From the NCBI RefSeq assembly GCF_020085105.1, contig NC_058057.1, positions 27,878,542-27,942,541 of the forward strand: DNA of 64,000 nt, in the 5' to 3' direction. The notes below the pieces were generated by a model. That model saw only the letters and a program-made list of their open reading frames with translations, had not been told where the DNA came from and searched no databases. Origin of the DNA: Siniperca chuatsi (taxonomy: Eukaryota; Chordata; Actinopteri; Centrarchiformes; Sinipercidae). Both the position numbers and the translations under genes were made by a program. This document shows, in pieces, positions 1-20,200 of this stretch (position 1 is the stretch's first letter; each line of letters starts with the position of its first letter).

Positions 1-299
1 ATACATACACATATACATATATACATACATACATATATACATTTATACACACATACATTTATACATACATACATTTATACATGCATACATACATTTTTAC
101 ATGCATACTTTTATACATACATACACATACATTTATACAAACATACTTATATACATACACACATACATACAACATTTATACATGCATACATACATTTATA
201 CAAACATACACACATACATTTACACATGGATACATACTTTTATACATACATTTATACGTGCATATATACATTTTTACACACACACATACATACATTTAT

Positions 300-3200
300 A
301 AAAAAATAAATTTATGCATACATACTTTTATACATACATAATTTTATATATACATACATTGTTGCACTCATACATTTTTATACAATTTTATACATACATA
401 CACACATACATACATTTATACACACACACATACATACATTTAAAAAAACATACATTTATACATACATACTTTTATACATACACATACATTTATACGTGCA
501 TACATACATTTATACATACATAATTTTATATATACATACATTTTTACACTCATACATACATATATTTATACATACATACACACACACACACATACATACA
601 TTTAAAAAAAATACATACATACACACGCATACTTACACACATTTATACATACAAACACATATACATATATACACACATACATTTATACATACATACATTT
701 ATACATACTTATATACATTTATACACACATACATTTATACATACATATATATATTTTAAAACACACATACATTTATACATACATACTTTTATACATACAT
801 ACATACATTTATATTTACATACATTTTTACACTCATACATGTTTATACAATTTTATACATACATACATACACACACATACATACATTTATAAAAACATAC
901 ATACATACATACATACACACATACATTTATACATACATATATAAAAACATACATACATACTTTTATACATACATACATACATTTATACATACATACATAC
1001 ACACATACATACATACATTTATACATACATTTATACATACATACTTTTATACATACATACACACATACATTTATAAAAACATACTTTTATACATACACAC
1101 ATACATACATACATTTATACATGCATACATACATTTATACATACATACTTTTATACATACATAAACACATACATTTATACATGCATACATACTTTTATAC
1201 ATACTTTTATACATACATACATTTTTACACACACACATACATACATTTATAAAAAAATACATTTATGCATACATATATACATACATTTATACACGCACAC
1301 ATACGTACATTTATACATACATACATACATACACACGCATACTTACACACATTTATACATACATACACATATACATATATACATACATACATTTATAAAT
1401 ACACACATACATACATTTATACATGCATACATACATTTATACATACATACACACGTACATTTATACATGCATACATACTTTTATACATACATTTATATGT
1501 GCATATATACATTTTTACACACACACATACATACATTTATAAAAAAATAAATGTATGCATACATACATACATACATTTATACATACACACATACATACAT
1601 TTATACATACACACATACATACATTTATAAAAACATAAATTTATACATACATACTTTTATACATACACATACATTTATACGTGCATACATACATTTATAC
1701 ATACATTTATATTTACATACATTTTTACACTCATACATTTTTATACAATTTTATACATACATACATACACACACATACATACATTTATAAAAACATACAT
1801 ACATACATACATACATACACACATACATTTATACATACATACATATATAAAAACATACATACATACTTTTATACATACAAACATACATACATACATTTAT
1901 ACATGCATACAAACTTTTATACATACTTTTATACATACATACATTTTTACACACATACATATATACACATACATCCATACATTTATACATACATACATTT
2001 ATACACATACATACATACATACATTTATAAAAACATACATACATACTTTTATACATACACACATACATACATATATTTATACATACACACATACATACAT
2101 ACATTTATACAAACATAGTTATATACATACACACATACATACATACATTTATACATACATACACAAATACATTTATACATGCATACATACTTTTATACAT
2201 ACATACATTTTTACACACACACAAACATACCTTTAAAAAAAATTAATTTATGCATACAAACACATACATACATTTATAAAAACATACATACATACATACA
2301 TACACACATACATTTATAAATACATACATATATAAAAACATACATACATACTTTTATACATACACACATACATACATATATTTATACATGCATACAAACT
2401 TTTATACATACTTTTATACATACATTTATGCATACATACATTTAAAAAAAAATACATACATACACACATACTTACACACATTTATACACACATACATTTA
2501 TAAAAACATACATACATACATACATACACACATACATTTATACATGCATACATACTTTTATACATACTTTTATACATACATACATTTTTACACACACATA
2601 CATACATTTATAAAAAAATACATTTATAAATACATACTTTAATTCATGAATACACTTATACATTTATACATGCATACACATATACATTTATACATACATA
2701 CATACACACATACATAAACACATACATACATACACGCATTTCTACATACATACATTTATACATACTTTTATACATACAGACATACATACATACATTTATA
2801 CATATATACATAGATACATTTATATACACACACACTTATAAATACATACATACATACATTTATACATACACACATACATACATTTTTAAACACACACACA
2901 TACATACATTTATAAAAACATACATTCATACATAACACATTTATGCATGCATATATTTATACATTTATATATACATACATATATACATTTATATACACAC
3001 ACTTATAAATACATACATACATTTATACATACACACATACATACATTTTTACACACACACACATACATACATTTATAAAAACATACATTCATACATACAC
3101 ATATACGTACATACATTTATACATACATACATACACATACATACATACACACATACATACATTTATACACACATAAATTTATACATATATACACACACAC

Positions 3201-3400
3201 ATACATAAACACATACATACACGCATTTATACATACATACATTTATACATACATACTTTTATACACACACATACATACATACATTTATACATACATACTT
3301 TTATACGTACTTTTATACATACACAAATACATTTATACATACATTTATACGTGCATATATATATTTTTACACACACACATACATACATTTATAATAAAAT
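300..3400 (+). repeat. Array block repeated ~6.1 kb downstream
   Basis: The succession of words from about 300 to about 3400 recurs from about 6418 to about 8800. This includes the rare ATTGTTGCACTCAT-like landmark (361 against 6477) and the following run of eight or so distinctive words. The offset starts at about 6116 bases and shrinks to about 5440 by the TTTAATTCATG landmark (2639 against 8082), so the copies differ by net deletions. This is a segmental duplication within the array, older than the 1.76-kb tandem pair. Confidence 0.75.
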
Positions 3401-6400
3401 AAATGTATGCATACATACATACATACATTTATACATACACAAATACATACATTTATACACACACACATACATACATTTATAAAAACATACATTTATACAT
3501 ACATACTTTTATACATACACATACATTTATACGTGCATACATACATTTATACATACATTTATATTTACATACATTTTTACACTCACACATTTTTATACAA
3601 TTTTATACATACATACATACATACACACACATACATACATTTATAAAAACATACATACATACATACATACATACACACATACATTTATACATACATACAT
3701 ATATAAAAACATACATAAATACTTTTATACATACACACATACATACATACATTTATACATGCATACAAACTTTTATACGTACTTTTATACATACATACAT
3801 ACATTTATACATACATACATACACACATACATACATTTAAAAAAAATACATACATACACACTTACTTACACACATTTATGCATACATACACACACATTTA
3901 TACACACATACATTTATACATACATACATTTATACATAATCACATACATACATACACGCATTTATACATACATACTTTTATACATACTTTTATACATACA
4001 TACATGTATACATACATACATACATATATTTATACATACACACACATACATTTAAAAAAAATACAAACATACATACTTACCCACGCATATTTACACACAT
4101 TTATACATACATACACATATACATATATACATACATACATATATACATTTATACACACATACATTTATGCATACATACATTTATACATACACACATACAT
4201 ACATACATTTATACATGCATACATACATACTTTTATACATACATACACATACATGTATACATGCATACATACTTTTATACATACTTTTATACATACATAC
4301 ATTTTTACACACACACATACATACATTTATAAAAAAATACATTTATGCATACATACATACATACATTTATACATATATACATAAATACATTTATACATAC
4401 ATACATTTATACATACACACATACATACATACATTTATACACACATGCATTTATACACATACATACAATTATAAAAACATACATTTATACATACATATTT
4501 TTATACATACACAAACATTTATACATGCATACATACATTTATACATACAAAATTTTAAATATACATACATTTTTACACACATACATTTATACATACATAC
4601 ATACACACACATACACACATTTATAAAAACATACATTTATACATTTATACATATACACACAAACATACATAAACACATACATACATACACGCATTTATAC
4701 ATACATACATTTATACATACATACTTTTATACACACACATACATACATACATTTATACATACATACTTTTATACATACACACATACATACATACATGTAT
4801 ACATACATACATACATATATTTATACATACATACATACACACATACATACATTTATACATACATAAATTTATACATATATACTCACACATACACACATAC
4901 ATTAATAAAAACATACATACATACATACATACACACATACCAGCATTTATAAAATCATACATTTATAAATACATACTTTAATTCATGCATACACATATAC
5001 ATTTATGCATACATACATACTTTTATACATACTTTTATACATACATACATTTTTACACACACACATACATACATTTATAAAAAAATACATTTATGCATAC
5101 ATACATACACATATTTATACATACATACATACACACAAACATACATTTATACACACAAATTTATACATACATACACACACACATACATAAACACATACAT
5201 ACATACACGCATTTATACATACATACATTTATACACATACATACATAAGTACATTTATAAAAACATACATACATACTTTTATACATACACACATACATAC
5301 ATACATTTATACATGCATACATACTTTTATACATACACACATACATACATTTATAAAAACATACATACATACATTTTTACACACATACATACATACATAC
5401 ATTTATACATACACATATACATACATACATGTATACATACATACATACATACTTTTATACATACATACATTTTTACACACACATACATACATTTTTAAAA
5501 AAATACATTTATGCATACATACATACATACATTTATACATACATACATCCATACATTTATAAAAACATACATACATAATTTTATACGTACTTTTATACAT
5601 ACATACATTTTTACACACGTACATACATACATACATTTATACATACATACATACACACACACATACATACATTTAAAAAAAATACATACATACATTATAC
5701 ATACATACACACATACATTTATACATACATACATTTATACATACATACACACATACATTTATACACACATACATTTATACATACACACATACATACATAC
5801 ATTTATACATGAATACATACATTTATACATATATACGTTTATACATGCATACATACATTTATACATACATACATTTTGACACACACATACATACATTTAT
5901 AAAAACATACATATATTCAACATACATACATACATTTATACATACACACATACATACATTTATAAAAACATACATTTGTAAATACATACTTTAATTCATG
6001 CATACATACACACATACATACATTTATACACACATAAATTCATACATACATACACACACACATAAATAAACACATACATACATACACGCATTTATACATA
6101 CATACATTTATACATACTTTTATACATACACACATACATACATACATGTATACATACATACATACATATATTTATACATACACACATACATTTAAAAAAA
6201 ATACATACATACATACACACGCATACTTACACACATTTATATATACATACACATATACATATATACATACATACATATATACATTTATACACACATACAT
6301 TTATACATACACACATACATACATACATTTATACATGCATACATACATTTATACATGCATTCTTTTATACATACATACATAAACATTTTTACACACACAC

Positions 6401-9400
6401 ATACATACATTTATAAAAAAAATAAATTTATGCATACATACTTTTATACATACATAATTTTATATATACATACATTGTTACACTCATACATTTTTATACA
6501 ATTTTATACATACATACATACACACATACATACATTTATACACACACACATACATACATTTAAAAAAACATACATTTATACATACATACTTTTATACATA
6601 CACATACATTTATACGTGCATACATACATTTATACATACATAATTTTATATATACATACATTTTTACACTCATACATACATATATTTATACATACATACA
6701 CACACACACATACATACATTAAAAAAAATACATACATACACACGCATACTTACACACATTTATACATACAAACACATATACATATATACACACATACATT
6801 TATACATACATACATTTATACATACTTATATACATTTATACACACATACATTTATACATACATATATATATTTTAAAACACACATACATTTATACATACA
6901 TACTTTTATACATACATACATACATTTATATTTACATACATTTTTACACTCATACATTTTTATACAATTTTATACATACATACATACACACACATACATA
7001 CATTTATAAAAACATACATACATACATACATACACACATACATTTATACATACATACATATATAAAAACATACATACATACTTTTATACATACATTTATA
7101 CATACATACATACACACATACATTTATAAAAACATACTTTTATACATACACACATACATACATACATTTATACATGTATACATACATTTATACATGCATA
7201 CATACTTTTATACATACATAAATTTTTACACACACACATACATACATTTATAAAAAAATACATTTATGCATACATATATACATACATTTATACACGCACA
7301 CATACGTACATTTATAAAAACATACATACATGCACACGCATACTTACACACATTTATACATACATACACATATACATATATACATACATACATACATTTA
7401 TAAATACACACATACATACATTTATACATGCATACATACATTTATACATATATACACACATACATTTATACATGCATACATACTTTTATACATACATTTA
7501 TATGTGCATATATACATTTTTACACACACACATACATACATTTATAAAAAAATAAATTTATGCATACATACATACATACATTTATACATACACACATACA
7601 TACATTTATACATACACACATACATACATTTATAAAAACATAAATTTATACATACATACTTTTATACATACACATACATTTATACGTGCATACATACATT
7701 TATACATACATTTATATTTACATACATTTTTACACATACATTTTTATACAATTTTATACATACATACATACACACACATACATACATTTATAAAAACATA
7801 CATACATACATACATACATACACACATACATACATTAATACATACATACATATATAAAAACATACATACATACTTTTACACACATACATACATACATTTA
7901 TACATGCATACAAACTTTTATACATACTTTTATACATACATACATTTATACATACATACATACACACATACACACATACATGTATACATGCATACATACT
8001 TTTATACATACTTTTATACATACATACATTTTTACACACACATACATACATTTATAAAAAAATACATTTATAAATACATACTTTAATTCATGCATACACA
8101 TATACATTTATACATGCATACACATATACATTTATACATACATACATACACACATACATAAACACATACATACATACACGCATTTCTACATACATACATT
8201 TATACATACTTTTATACATACAGACATACATACATACATGCATACATTTATGAAAAAATACATTTATGCATACATACATACATACATTTATACATATATA
8301 CATAGATACATTTATATACACACACTTATAAATACATACATACATACATTTATACATACACACATACATACATTTTTAAACACACACACATACATACATT
8401 TATAAAAACATACATTCATACATAACACATTTATGCATACATACATTTATACATTTATATATACATACATATATACATTTATATACACACACACTTATAA
8501 ATACATACATACATACATTTATACATACACACATACATACATTTTTACACACACACACATACATACATTTATAAAAACATACATTCATACATACACATAT
8601 ACGTACATACATTTATACATACATACACATACATACATACATTTATACACACATAAATTTATACATATATACACACACACATACATAAACACATACATAC
8701 ACGCATTTATACATACATACATTTATACATACATACTTTTATACACACACATACATACATTTATACACACATAAATTTATACATATATACACACACACAC
8801 ATACATAAACACATACATACACGCATTTATACATACACACATACATACATACATATATTTATACATACATACATATACATACATTTATATACATACATTT
8901 ATACATACATAAATTTATACATACATACTCACACATACAGACATACATTAATAAAAACATACATACATACATACATACACACATACAAGCATTTATAAAA
9001 TCATACATTTATAAATACATACTTTAATTCATGCATACACACATACATTTATGCATACATACATACTTTTATACATACTTTTATACATACATACATTTTT
9101 ACACACATACATACATATATACACATACATACATACATTTAAAAAAAATACATACATACACACTTACTTACACACATTTATGCATACATACACACACATT
9201 TATACACACATACATTTATACATACATACATTTATACATACACACATACATACATACATTTATACATGCATACATACATTTATACATACATACATTTATA
9301 CATACATACACACATACATTTATACATGCATACATACTTTTATACATACATACATTTTTACACACATACATACATTTATAAAAAATTACATTTATGCGTA

Positions 9401-10179
9401 CATATATGCATACATACATTTATACATTTAGACATACACACATACATACATTTATAACAACATACATTTATAAATACATACTTTAATTCATGCATACACA
9501 TATACATTTATACATGCATACATACTTTTATACATACTTTTATACATACATACATTTTTACACACATACATACATATATACACATACATACATACATGTA
9601 TACATACATACATACATATATTTATACATACATGCATACACACACACATACATTTAAAAAAATACATACATACATACATACATACATACACACGCATACT
9701 TACACACATTTATACATACATACACATATACATATATACATACATACATACATTTATACATACATACTTTTATACATACATACACACACACACACATACA
9801 TACATTAAAAAATACATACATACATTTATACGTGCATACATATATTTATACATACATACACACACACATACATACATTTAAAAAAAATACATAAATACAT
9901 ACATACATACACACGCATCCTTACACACATTTATACATACACACATACATACATTTATACATGCATACATACATTTATACATAAATACACACATACATTT
10001 ATACATACATACATACATTTATACATACACACATACATACATTTATACATGCATACATACATTTATACATACACACATACATACATTTATACATACACAC
10101 ATACATTTATACATGCATAGATACATTTATACATACATACTTTTATACATACATACACACATACATTTATACATGCATA

Positions 10180-13100
10180 CATACTTTTATACATAAACAT
10201 TTTTACACACACATACATACATTTATAAAAAAAATACATTTATGCATACATACATACATACATTTATACATACATACACACATACATACATACATTTATA
10301 CATACATACATACACACACATACATTTAAAAAAATACATACATACATACACACATACTTACACACATTTATATATACATACACATATACATATATACATA
10401 CATACATACATTTATACATACACACACACATACATATATTTAAAAAAAATACATACATACATACACACGCATACTTACACACATTTATACATACATACAC
10501 ATATACATACATACATTTATACATACACACATACATACATACATACACACATACATTTATAAAAACATACATATACATACATACACACATACATTTATAC
10601 ATGCATACATACTTTTATACATACATACATTTTTACACACACATACATACATTTACAAAAAAATAAATTTATAAATACATACTTTAATTCATGCATACAC
10701 ATATACATTTATACATACATACATACATACACACATACATTTATACACACATAAATTTATACATACATACACGCATTTATACATACATATATTTATACAT
10801 ACATACATACATGTATACATACATACATACACACATACATTTATACACACATACATTTATACATACACACATACATTTATACATACATACTTTTATACAT
10901 ACATACACACATACATTTATAAAACATACTTATATACATACACACATGCATACATACATTTATACATACATACACACATACATTTATACATGCATACATA
11001 CTTTTATACATACATTTATACGTGCATATATACATTTTTACACAGACACATACATACATTTATAAAAAAATAAATTTATGCATACATACATACATTTATA
11101 CATACACACATACATTTATACACACACACATACATACATTTATAAAAACATACATTTATACATACATACTTTTACACATACACATACATTTATATGTGCA
11201 TACATACATTTATACATACATAATTTTATATTTACATACATTTTTACACTCATACATACATTTATACATACTTTTATACATACGCACATACATACATACA
11301 TAATACATACACACACATACTTACACACATTTATACATACATACATATATACATTTATACATGAATACATACATTTATACATACATACTTTTATACATAC
11401 ACACATACATACATACATACATTTATACATACACACATACATACATACATTTATACATACATACTTTTATACATACATACATACTTTTATACATACATTT
11501 ATACGTGCATATATACATTTTTACACACACATACATTTATAAAAAAATTAATTTATAAATACATACTTTAATTCATGCATACACATATACATTTATACAT
11601 ACATACATACACACATACATACATTTATACATACACACAAACACATTTATACACACACATACATACATACATTTATAAAAACATACATAACATTTAAACA
11701 TGCATACATTTATACATACATACATACACATACATACATACACACATATACATTTAAAAAAAATACATACATACATTCATACATACGCATACTTACACAC
11801 ATTTATACATACATACACATATACATATATACATACATACATACATTTATACATGCATACATACATACTTTTATACATACATACACACATACATTTATAC
11901 ATGCATACATACTTTTATACATAAACATTTTTACACACACATACATACATTTATAAAAAAAATACATTTATGCATACATACATACATACATTTATACATA
12001 CATACACACATACATACATACATTTATACATACATACATACACACACATACATTTAAAAAAATACATACATACATACACACACATACTTACACACATTTA
12101 TACATACATACACATATACATATATACATACATACATACATTTATACATACATACATTTATACATACACACACACATACATATATTTAAAAAAAATACAT
12201 ACATACATACATACACACGCATACTTACACACATTTATACATACATACACATATACATACATACATTTATACATACACACATACATACATACATACACAC
12301 ATACATTTATAAAAACATACATATACATACATACACACATACATTTATACATGCATACATACTTTTATACATACATACATTTTTACACACACATACATAC
12401 ATTTACAAAAAAATACATTTATAAATACATACTTTAATTCATGCATACACATATACATTTATACATACATACACACATACATTTATACACACATAAATTT
12501 ATACATACATACACGCATTTATACATACATATATTTATACATACATACATACATGTATACATACATACATACACACATACATTTATACACACATACATTT
12601 ATACATACACACATACATTTATACACACATACATTTATACATACATACTTTTATACATACATACACACATACATTTATAAAACATACTTATATACATACA
12701 CACATGCATACATACATTTATACATACATACACACATACATTTATACATGCATACATACTTTTATACATACATTTATACGTGCATATATACATTTTTACA
12801 CAGACACATACATACATTTATAAAAAAATAAATTTATGCATACATACATACATTTATACATACACACATACATTTATACACACACACATACATACATTTA
12901 TAAAAACATACATTTATACATACATACTTTTACACATACACATACATTTATACGTGCATACATACATTTATACATACATAATTTTATATTTACATACATT
13001 TTTACACTCATACTTACATTTATACATACTTTTATACATACGCACATACATACATACATAATACATACACACACATACTTACACACATTTATACATACAT

Positions 13101-13640
13101 ACATATATACATTTATACATGAATACATACATTTATACATACATACTTTTATACATACACACATACATACATACATACATTTATACATACACACATACAT
13201 TTATACATGCATACATACTTTTATACATACATTTTTACACACACACATACATACATTTATACATACATACATACATTTATACATACATTTATACATACAC
13301 ACATACATACATACATTTATACATACATACTTTTATACATACATACATACTTTTATACATACATTTATACGTGCATATATACATTTTTACACACACATAC
13401 ATTTATAAAAAAATTAATTTATAAATACATACTTTAATTCATGCATACACATATACATTTATACATACATACATACATACATACACACATACATACATTT
13501 ATACATACACACAAACATTTATACACACACACATACATACATTTATAAAAACATACATTTAAACATACATACATACACACACATACATACATTTATAAAA
13601 ACATACATAACACATTTAAACATGCATACATTTATACATA
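10180..13640 (+). repeat. Tandem duplication of a ~1.76-kb block inside the array
   Basis: Sequence from about 10.18 to 11.75 kb recurs from about 11.91 to 13.7 kb. The offset is about 1.73 kb near the left end, exactly 1758 bases in the middle (for example 11022 against 12780 and 11361 against 13119), and about 1.86 kb at the right end, where the second copy carries about 100 extra bases near 13.2-13.3 kb. The copies differ by few substitutions, which points to a recent duplication by unequal exchange or replication slippage. Confidence 0.85.
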
Positions 13641-14317
13641 CATACACACATACAGAAATGTATACATACATACATTTTTACACATACATACATACATACA
13701 TACACACATATACATTTAAAAAAAATACATACATACATACATACATACAAACACACGCATACTTACACACATTTATACATACATACACATATACATATAT
13801 ACATACATACATACATTTATACATGCATACATACATACTTTTATACATACACACATACATACATACATTTTTACACATACATACACACATACATACATTT
13901 AAAAAAAATACATACTTACACACGCATACTTACACACATTTATACATATATACATTTATACACACACACATACATTTATAAAAACATACATTTATACATA
14001 CACACATTTATACATACATAATTTTATATATACATACATTTTGACACACATACATACATTTATAAAAAAATAAATTTATACATACATACACGTACATTTT
14101 TACAAGCATACTTATATACATACACACATACATACATTTATACACACACACATATATACACATCCATACATTTAAAAAAAATACATACATACACACATAT
14201 ATGCATTTATACACACATACACACAAATTTATACACATACATTTAAAAAAAACATACACATACATTTATACACACATACATTCACACACACATACATACA
14301 TACACACACACATACAA

Positions 14318-15167
14318 GTAAAAAAATGACACCATTTTATGGTTCCAGCTCCTTAAAAGTGCACCTTCTGGTTTTATTTATATTTTTATATTATATTAAA
14401 CCTAATTTCTTTGGGTTTTGTTCTAATTTGAAGCCATCACCTTCCTTCCTGCGATTAATTTAATAATTGTATCACCAAAATAACCTAACAAGCTTTATTA
14501 ATGACTCATTTGTTTAACGTGAAAATTGCTGTTAATCACTGAAATTGTCACACAGGTGTATGAAAATCAGTCGGAACATTAACCTACAGATATTTCACCA
14601 GCGAGACGCCGACACACACTGAATAAACTTCCATAACCGTCTCCCAGAATATAGAAATTATGAAATATAAAATCCCAGAAACTATTAAATAAAGGTTATA
14701 CCAGAACTATGTAAATACATTTTGATTCTGTGCTTTCGGGGGAGGAACAAAGACAACACAGGAAAGAAACTATAAACCAGGTTTCTGTTTATATAGCTTT
14801 AATAAAAAGGACAACAAAAAAAAGTTCATTTCTAAAAATGTACACATGCCACGCTGATCTAAGCACTAATATATAAATCTGGAGTTTACAGTTTATTACA
14901 AAACGCAGATAAAACAAGTTTATTTACAAAAAACGAGCTGCACCATAAAACTGTTCTGTACAAACGGTCCATCTGTTCATGTAATGAAGGTTTCAGGGGA
15001 CTGAAGCCAATCCCAGCATGCACTGGGCGAGAGGTAGAGTCTATCGCAGGAACGCAATTACATCAGGTCGACTCTGAGAGTCACAAATGTTTCTCCTGTT
15101 TTTAACTTGACATCAGCTGCAGCGCCGAGTCCGAGCACCGAGTCCCGAGTCCGAGCGAGGGTCGGCC
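14318..15167 (-). other. rrm2: rrm2 3' flank and probable 3' UTR
   Basis: This single-copy DNA separates the rrm2 stop codon from the satellite array. On the minus strand AATAAA hexamers are present at 14919-14924 and, overlapping an AATAAAC context, at 14892-14897. They would give a 3' UTR of roughly 250-280 bases. Other AT-rich candidates lie farther left. No coding potential is seen. The real polyadenylation site cannot be fixed from sequence alone. Confidence 0.55.
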
Positions 15168-19900
<4,733 letters not shown>

Positions 19901-20200
19901 TTTGATTTCCTGGCGTTCAGATAAATAAAAGAGAAGTTAAGAAGTTAAAAGTGCGTGTAAACAGAGACCGAGAGGCTCTAAGCTAGCAGCGGACACAGAC
20001 GGAGAGACTGAAGCGGCTTCTGCTGTCCGCTCGCCTTTTATTGAAATCTTGGCGCTAGAACGCAGCCGGCCAATAGAAACGCAGCTCGCGATGGCTCTTT
20101 AAACTGATGCTGCGACGGAGCCAATCAGGGGGAGAGCCGCGCTCACGTGCCGCCCGCCAGCTGCGGGAAATTCAAACGCCTTTGTTTGAGCAGAGTTACA
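19901..20200 (-). promoter_or_regulatory. rrm2: rrm2 promoter and 5' UTR: TATA-like, two CCAAT, E2F-type sites
   Basis: Upstream of the rrm2 start codon, in gene orientation, lies a TATA-like AATAAAAGG at about 20036-20044. Two inverted CCAAT boxes follow at 20070-20074 and 20121-20125, 51 bases apart. A GGCGCC-type E2F-like site is at 20049-20056. A perfect E2F consensus (GCGGGAAA on plus, 20163-20170) directly abuts TTCAAA (20171-20176), the reverse of a CHR element. Spaced CCAAT boxes with E2F and CHR motifs are typical of S/G2-phase genes, which fits RRM2. The start site near 20005-20012 is inferred from the TATA-like position. Confidence 0.7.

Larger units (their letters stand above)
1..14317. 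repeat. Giant G-poor ATAC/ACAT microsatellite-derived array
   Basis: The whole stretch is built from short words of the type ACATACAT, ATTTATAC, ACTTTTATAC and ACACACAT. The plus strand holds almost no G; the few G's sit mainly in recurrent words such as GTGCAT and ATGCAT. Much of it alternates purine and pyrimidine. It is not a simple uniform microsatellite: longer blocks of several hundred to about two thousand bases recur with small changes. The many open frames here (His-Thr-Tyr-Ile type repeats on plus, Met-Tyr-Val-Cys type on minus) are by-products of period-4 DNA and are not genes. The left edge runs off the window, so the true length is unknown. The right edge is abrupt, in CATACAAGTAAAAAAATGAC. 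Confidence 0.97.

Noticed and set aside
81..14265. Dozens of open frames of the His-Thr-Tyr-Ile or Met-Tyr-Val-Cys type
   Set aside because: They come from period-4 DNA with few stops in several frames on both strands; no start context, domain or codon bias.
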